Shown here piece after piece: positions 61,354 to 64,000 of a stretch of DNA of 64,000 bases (its first letter is position 1; each line of letters opens with the position of its first letter). The DNA lies in the NCBI RefSeq assembly GCF_000429445.1, contig NZ_AUBW01000007.1:181594-245593 (forward strand), written 5' to 3'. The notes beneath the pieces are model-generated. The model did no database searches and was not told the DNA's origin. It saw only the letters and a program-made list of their open reading frames with translations. This DNA comes from Algoriphagus terrigena DSM 22685. Lineage in GTDB: Bacteria; Bacteroidota; Bacteroidia; Cytophagales; Cyclobacteriaceae. Both the position numbers and the translations under genes were made by a program.

Positions 61354-61540
61354 CCTATACGTCTGAATATAAATCAATTACAAAGTCAACATTCAGTCAA
61401 CATTTGGTAAACAATTGAAACAAATGTTGACTGGCGATCAACATACCACTAGGAATGTTGACTCGAAAGTTGACCAAATGTTTACCTCATATAACTCTGT
61501 ATTTCAGATCACTAGACCGTAAAGTCAACAAATCAACATT
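61338..61540. repeat. Iteron-like array of AATGTTGACT in both orientations
   Basis: The exact 10-mer AATGTTGACT occurs at 61338-61347, 61423-61432 and 61454-61463, and its complement AGTCAACATT at 61384-61393 and 61395-61404. Shorter matches follow: AGTCAACA at 61523-61530, TCAACATT at 61533-61540 and AAGTTGAC near 61467. Five perfect copies within 126 bp cannot be chance. The array follows the helicase gene and precedes mobC, so a replication origin or a Mob/excision control site is the best reading. Confidence 0.8.
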
Positions 61541-61705
61541 TTATTGGGAGTTTTTCCGTGTTCCAAACCCAAGGAAGAAGTTGATAACTGATATTGACCA
61601 CAAACTGGCGTCTTTTTCTTTTTGCTGTAAGCTCCGATTGATGACTTCAAAAGAAGCACAGTGCAGCTAAAAATCAGGATCCACAATAACGGGTCGCTTT
61701 GCGAA

Positions 61706-61739
61706 GCAAGCCATGTTTTGGTCAGACCAAAACGCTTGC
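61706..61739. other. oriT-like long hairpin upstream of mobC
   Basis: GCAAGC, then CAT, then GTTTTGGT, CAG, ACCAAAAC, GCTTGC: two nested inverted repeats, 6 and 8 bp, with a 3-nt loop and one 3-nt asymmetry. A smaller GCTTTGCGAAGC hairpin precedes it. It lies 46 bp before mobC and upstream of the relaxase, where oriT is located in most mobilizable elements. The nick site cannot be located by reading. Confidence 0.6.
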
Positions 61740-61784
61740 TCGCACCACTCGAAAAACAAAAATTCACGCTGTTCCTTTTCCAAA

Positions 61785-62129
61785 ATGGCAAGACCAAGAA
61801 TACCACAAAAAGAAAAAAGAGAGATCAAGTTCACCTTCAAGATGAATGAGCGGGAAGTCAAGGCACTGGCCGAGATGGGCGAATACGCCAATCTCAGTTC
61901 CACAGAGGTAATTCGATCCTGCCTTTTCAAAAACAGGTTATTGAAAGCGCGAGTACCAAGCATCGACTTAAAAACCTATCTGGAGCTCAAGAAGATCGGA
62001 ACCAACATCAACCAAATCGCAAAGCACTACAATTCAGGGAAGGAAGTCCCGCCAGAAAAGCTGAACGCCTTCATCTCTCTTCGCGACAAGCTGGACAACG
62101 TTTTAAAAAAACTTATCAATGATCGCTAA
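61785..62129 (+). CDS. MobC-type relaxosome accessory protein
   Basis: A 114-residue DNA-binding protein of the MobC family. It starts MARPRIPQKEKREIKFTFKM, continues with a ribbon-helix-helix-like section (NEREVKALAEMGEYANLSST, EVIRSCLFKNRL) and carries the hallmark GTNINQIAKHYNSGK. MobC helps the relaxase open DNA at oriT. The ATG at 61785 is preferred over a far upstream ATG at 61713 inside the hairpin. Its last 11 bases overlap the start of the relaxase gene. Confidence 0.92.
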   Translation: MARPRIPQKEKREIKFTFKMNEREVKALAEMGEYANLSSTEVIRSCLFKNRLLKARVPSIDLKTYLELKKIGTNINQIAKHYNSGKEVPPEKLNAFISLRDKLDNVLKKLINDR

Positions 62130-63282
62130 GCAATCCATCGGAACCTCTTTTCTAGGTGCGTTGAACTACAACCTCAAAAAGATGTATTCCCAAGCCCCCA
62201 GTCTACGAGCAGAACTGCTGGACACGAACTTTGTGAGTCTGAGGCAGGATCTGATCAAACGTGAGCTTTCCATCCTTAGAGACTTGAATCCCCGGCTTAA
62301 GCGAAATACCTACCATACCAGTTTGAATTTCGCCACCGGTGAAACTATCTCCAATCAAAAGATGCTAGAAATAGCACAGGAGTATATGGGAAAAATGGGC
62401 TTTGACAACAATGCCTACTTCATATTCCGACATCACGATTCCTCCCACCCACATTGTCATATTCTTTGTCTCAGAAATCGCTTCGACGGGACTGTTGTCA
62501 GCGACAGCAACAACTTCAAGCGCAGCGAGGAAATCGTCAGGGAACTGGAAAAGAAACACGGATTGACAATCGTCGAGGATAGTCTGAAAGCGAAGCTAAA
62601 AGCACCAAACAAGGACGAACTGGAAATGGTGATCCGAACAGGCAATGCTTCGCAGCGAATGCTGATGCAGGAAAAAGTGACTCAAGAGCTTAAGTGCTCT
62701 GCAAATCTCGCTGACTTGATCCAAAACTTGGAGAAGAAAGGAATCCACCTCCTTTTCAACCAAGCCAGTACTGGCCGGGTGTCTGGCATCACCTATCTGA
62801 GTAAGGATTTCAAAGCCAAAGGCCAAGCCCTAGGAAACCAGTTCAAATGGTCAAACATCGAAAAATCAATCAATTATGAGCAAGCTAGAGACTGCCAAGA
62901 AATTAGTGCGGCAAACCATCGAACAAAATCAATCTTCGGAGGATCTACAGGCACAGAGCAAAAATCAGATCCACTTTCTATTGACCCAACTGAACGAGAT
63001 CATCCAAAAAACCCACTCTCTGAACAAGAGTCAAGACGCAATGGGAACGAGCTTACACCAAATCTCGCAGCAACAACAGCAGGAATTGGAATCGATCAAA
63101 CACAGCATCCGACTGTTGATCAAGAGTCAACGCATGACGCGAACGATACTTCTACTCTTCTATCTCACACTTCTGATGCCCTTGCTGGCCTTGGTGAGCT
63201 GCTTGGGAATCTTTCGCCTTCTGGGAATCTAGCCCGGGACCGCAAAAAGAAAAAGAACCTTGACGAAGGGCTTAGCAGATAA
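62119..63282 (+). CDS. MobA-type relaxase (HxH domain)
   Basis: A 387-residue relaxase that nicks one DNA strand at oriT. Motif I lies at the N-terminus (NYNLKKMYS, with Y17 or Y23 as candidate nucleophile), motif II/III at FRHHDSSHPHCHILCLRN, with metal-binding H110, H112 and H114. The domain continues to about residue 250 (LGNQFKWSNIEKSINYEQAR). The last 135 residues are low-complexity and likely disordered; in this part a second, complete reading frame is present in another phase. The start overlaps mobC. Confidence 0.92.
   Translation: MIAKQSIGTSFLGALNYNLKKMYSQAPSLRAELLDTNFVSLRQDLIKRELSILRDLNPRLKRNTYHTSLNFATGETISNQKMLEIAQEYMGKMGFDNNAYFIFRHHDSSHPHCHILCLRNRFDGTVVSDSNNFKRSEEIVRELEKKHGLTIVEDSLKAKLKAPNKDELEMVIRTGNASQRMLMQEKVTQELKCSANLADLIQNLEKKGIHLLFNQASTGRVSGITYLSKDFKAKGQALGNQFKWSNIEKSINYEQARDCQEISAANHRTKSIFGGSTGTEQKSDPLSIDPTERDHPKNPLSEQESRRNGNELTPNLAATTAGIGIDQTQHPTVDQESTHDANDTSTLLSHTSDALAGLGELLGNLSPSGNLARDRKKKKNLDEGLSR
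62876..63232 (+). CDS. Coiled-coil membrane protein encoded inside the relaxase gene
   Basis: A 118-residue frame, phase-shifted and wholly inside the 3' part of the relaxase gene. It begins MSKLETAKKLVRQTIEQNQS, continues with an amphipathic Gln/Ser-rich coiled coil (HQISQQQQQELESIKHSIRL), and ends in a clear transmembrane helix (TILLLFYLTLLMPLLALVSC). The relaxase frame here encodes disordered sequence, so the overlapping frame carries the more constrained protein. ColE1 (MbeB, MbeD inside mbeA) and RSF1010 (mobB inside mobA) have the same overprinted design; the RSF1010 MobB is membrane-bound. Function by analogy only. Confidence 0.6.
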   Translation: MSKLETAKKLVRQTIEQNQSSEDLQAQSKNQIHFLLTQLNEIIQKTHSLNKSQDAMGTSLHQISQQQQQELESIKHSIRLLIKSQRMTRTILLLFYLTLLMPLLALVSCLGIFRLLGI

Positions 63283-63288
63283 ACCAAT

Positions 63289-63357
63289 GGAAAAAAGTTA
63301 TCTCCGTAATTTTCCCAGGCCTTTGAGGGGGCCGGAAAATTCCAGAATAACTTTTCC
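63289..63357. other. Long imperfect hairpin after the relaxase gene
   Basis: Outer arms GGAAAAAAGTTAT and AATAACTTTTCC, inner arms AATTTTCC and GGAAAATT, and a GGCC/GGCC core nest into one 69-bp structure with a G-rich loop (TTTGAGGGG). It begins 7 bp after the relaxase stop. It could be a terminator, but there is no T run; the size and symmetry are more like a recognition site or a relic of a repeat. Confidence 0.55.
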
Positions 63358-63641
63358 GTACTTACACACTTAATTGAAGCTACCATGGAATTGTTGAAAC
63401 CTGTAGCCTCAAATTTGTTTACGTGTTCCTTGCAATTTGTGTTTTTGTGACACAAATTCTCTCGAATTTGCCTCCCCAAACCGACTTACCTTTGGCGTTA
63501 CCTGTTTAATACGGTATATCCAAAGGAGTTTAGAACCTCCCAACTCCGCTCACTTTTACAAGAGAATCGACTTAAGAAATTGAAAAGGATATGTCGGTAT
63601 AGAGATATATTATTCCAAAAAATCTATTTACATATTTTTTT
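63358..63641. other. Intergenic stretch before the insertion sequence
   Basis: About 285 bp without a convincing gene. It contains a small perfect hairpin, AATTTGTGT (63434-63442) with ACACAAATT (63450-63458) around a 7-nt loop. The rest shows nothing I can name. Confidence 0.5.
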
Positions 63642-64000
63642 GGTTCTACCCTTAAGTTAGTGAGGATATAAGTTTAGGCCTCCATGGAAGAATAAAATAG
63701 CGCTTCTAAAGTTGGCGAATGTTCGATAGCCTTTTCCCACTGTTTTGAGTTCCTGTATTTTACCGTTTAGGCGTTCGGCCATTGCATTGTTTAGGTTGGT
63801 GAGTAATGCATTGACCACTCCGGAAACATGCCTGTTAAACATCTCTACGACCTTGTCTATTTCTTTGATTTTTCTTTGAGTCGCATCGGTACTCCATCGG
63901 TTAAACAACAGTCTGGCGAAAAGCTTTCCTACACTGAACAACTCCTTGAAGTTTTCCCGCACCTGCCAGGCTTTGCTCACCTCATAGTTGGCATCGGCGA
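63642..64000 (-). mobile_element. ISL3-family insertion sequence, partial (one end)
   Basis: A transposase reads in from the window edge on the minus strand. The element's end is marked by GGTTCTACCCTTAAGTTAGT from 63642, a GG-starting terminal repeat of the kind used by ISL3 elements, overlapping the transposase stop. The eight bases before it (ATTTTTTT) are the expected target duplication. The other end is outside the window. Confidence 0.7.
63657..64000 (-). CDS. ISL3-family transposase, C-terminal part
   Basis: The frame is open to the window edge and reads ADANYEVSKAWQVRENFKEL and onward, ending GLNLYPH. The segment LLTNLNNAMAERLNGKIQEL then TVGKGYRTFANFRSAILFFH is the C-terminal catalytic block of ISL3 transposases (the N..AE..N motif followed by GYR.F.NFR). 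The N-terminal zinc finger and most of the DDE domain are outside the window. A GTG at 63980 could be mistaken for a start but is internal. Confidence 0.9.
   Translation of the reverse strand, partial: ADANYEVSKAWQVRENFKELFSVGKLFARLLFNRWSTDATQRKIKEIDKVVEMFNRHVSGVVNALLTNLNNAMAERLNGKIQELKTVGKGYRTFANFRSAILFFHGGLNLYPH

Larger units (their letters stand above)
57458..64000 (+). mobile_element. NBU-like integrated mobilizable element (left part)
   Basis: From the mnmE 3' end to the window edge the content changes to mobility genes in a fixed order: repeat array, HTH protein, tyrosine integrase, AT-rich region, excisionase-like HTH protein, SF3 primase-helicase, iteron-like array, oriT-like hairpin, MobC, MobA. 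The non-coding parts are clearly richer in A+T than the flanking backbone. The arrangement is like NBU-type mobilizable units of Bacteroides (integrase, small HTH genes, primase, mob). No cargo genes are seen before the insertion sequence at 63642. The right end is not in the window, so full size is unknown. Confidence 0.82.

Noticed and set aside
61455..61670. Plus-strand frame of 71 codons after the helicase
   Set aside because: It is built from the iteron-like repeats, overlaps the hairpin-rich control region and has no recognisable protein features.
63657..63980. Transposase as a complete 107-residue protein starting at GTG 63980
   Set aside because: The frame stays open to the window edge with in-family sequence (ANYEV), so the GTG is internal and the gene is only partly in the window.

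Overview
The window looks like a chromosome segment of a Bacteroidota bacterium, most probably a marine-type member of the Cyclobacteriaceae (Algoriphagus-like). Pointers are a short RpoD of 287 residues, a bacillithiol deacetylase (bshB1), DUF5686/CarboxypepD_reg and 6-bladed beta-propeller proteins, LytS/LytTR signalling, TAnnTTTG-type -7 boxes and frequent TTG starts. The genus is an inference from protein style, not from a search.

Layout. 1-8664: 3'-truncated glnS, a small DUF6435 protein, two NAD(P)-fold oxidoreductases, a PadR-controlled FtsX-type permease and a DASS carboxylate/sulfate symporter. 8836-17400: an M15-like DUF5715 protein, arginine decarboxylase and an arginase-family enzyme, a LytS/LytTR two-component pair, an AraC regulator with an inverted repeat just upstream, and tRNA-Thr. 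17495-29725: a core block, mainly on the minus strand (DUF349 protein, YqgE, PdxH on plus, trxB-M23-bshB1, rpoD, pnp, rpsO, an LptF/LptG permease, a START-like protein). 29937-30335: tRNA-Met flanked by three tRNA-derived repeats whose arms are replaced by palindromes. 30404-35135: a divergent Nramp-like transporter and the thrS-infC-rpmI-rplT operon. 35245-49431: envelope proteins, LhgO, a GltS-like FMN protein, a YheT hydrolase, an HI0933 flavoprotein, a HerA-like ATPase, an exported cysteine-rich protein and dapD.

49452-57475: a glycosyltransferase, then a metal-uptake operon: stand-alone MntR/DtxR behind two TTTTAG-N6-CTAAAA operators, binding protein, ATPase, a permease fused to a DtxR-type domain, and a second permease, followed by a thioredoxin-like protein and mnmE. 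The permease-repressor fusion and gene order recall the chlamydial ytgA-ytgB-ytgCR-ytgD cluster.

57458-64000 (window end): an integrated mobilizable element abutting the 3' end of mnmE. It carries phased 10-bp repeats, a zinc-ribbon/HTH protein, a tyrosine integrase, an AT-rich control region, an excisionase-type HTH protein, an SF3 primase-helicase, an iteron-like AATGTTGACT array, an oriT-like hairpin, MobC and a MobA relaxase. The relaxase gene contains a complete overlapping reading frame for a coiled-coil membrane protein. This order resembles the NBU-type mobilizable units of Bacteroides. An ISL3-type insertion sequence interrupts the element at 63642, and its right end lies beyond the window.

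The most unusual items are the palindrome-armed tRNA-Met repeats, the overprinted membrane protein inside the relaxase gene, the iteron/oriT block, and the permease-DtxR fusion with its linked operators.
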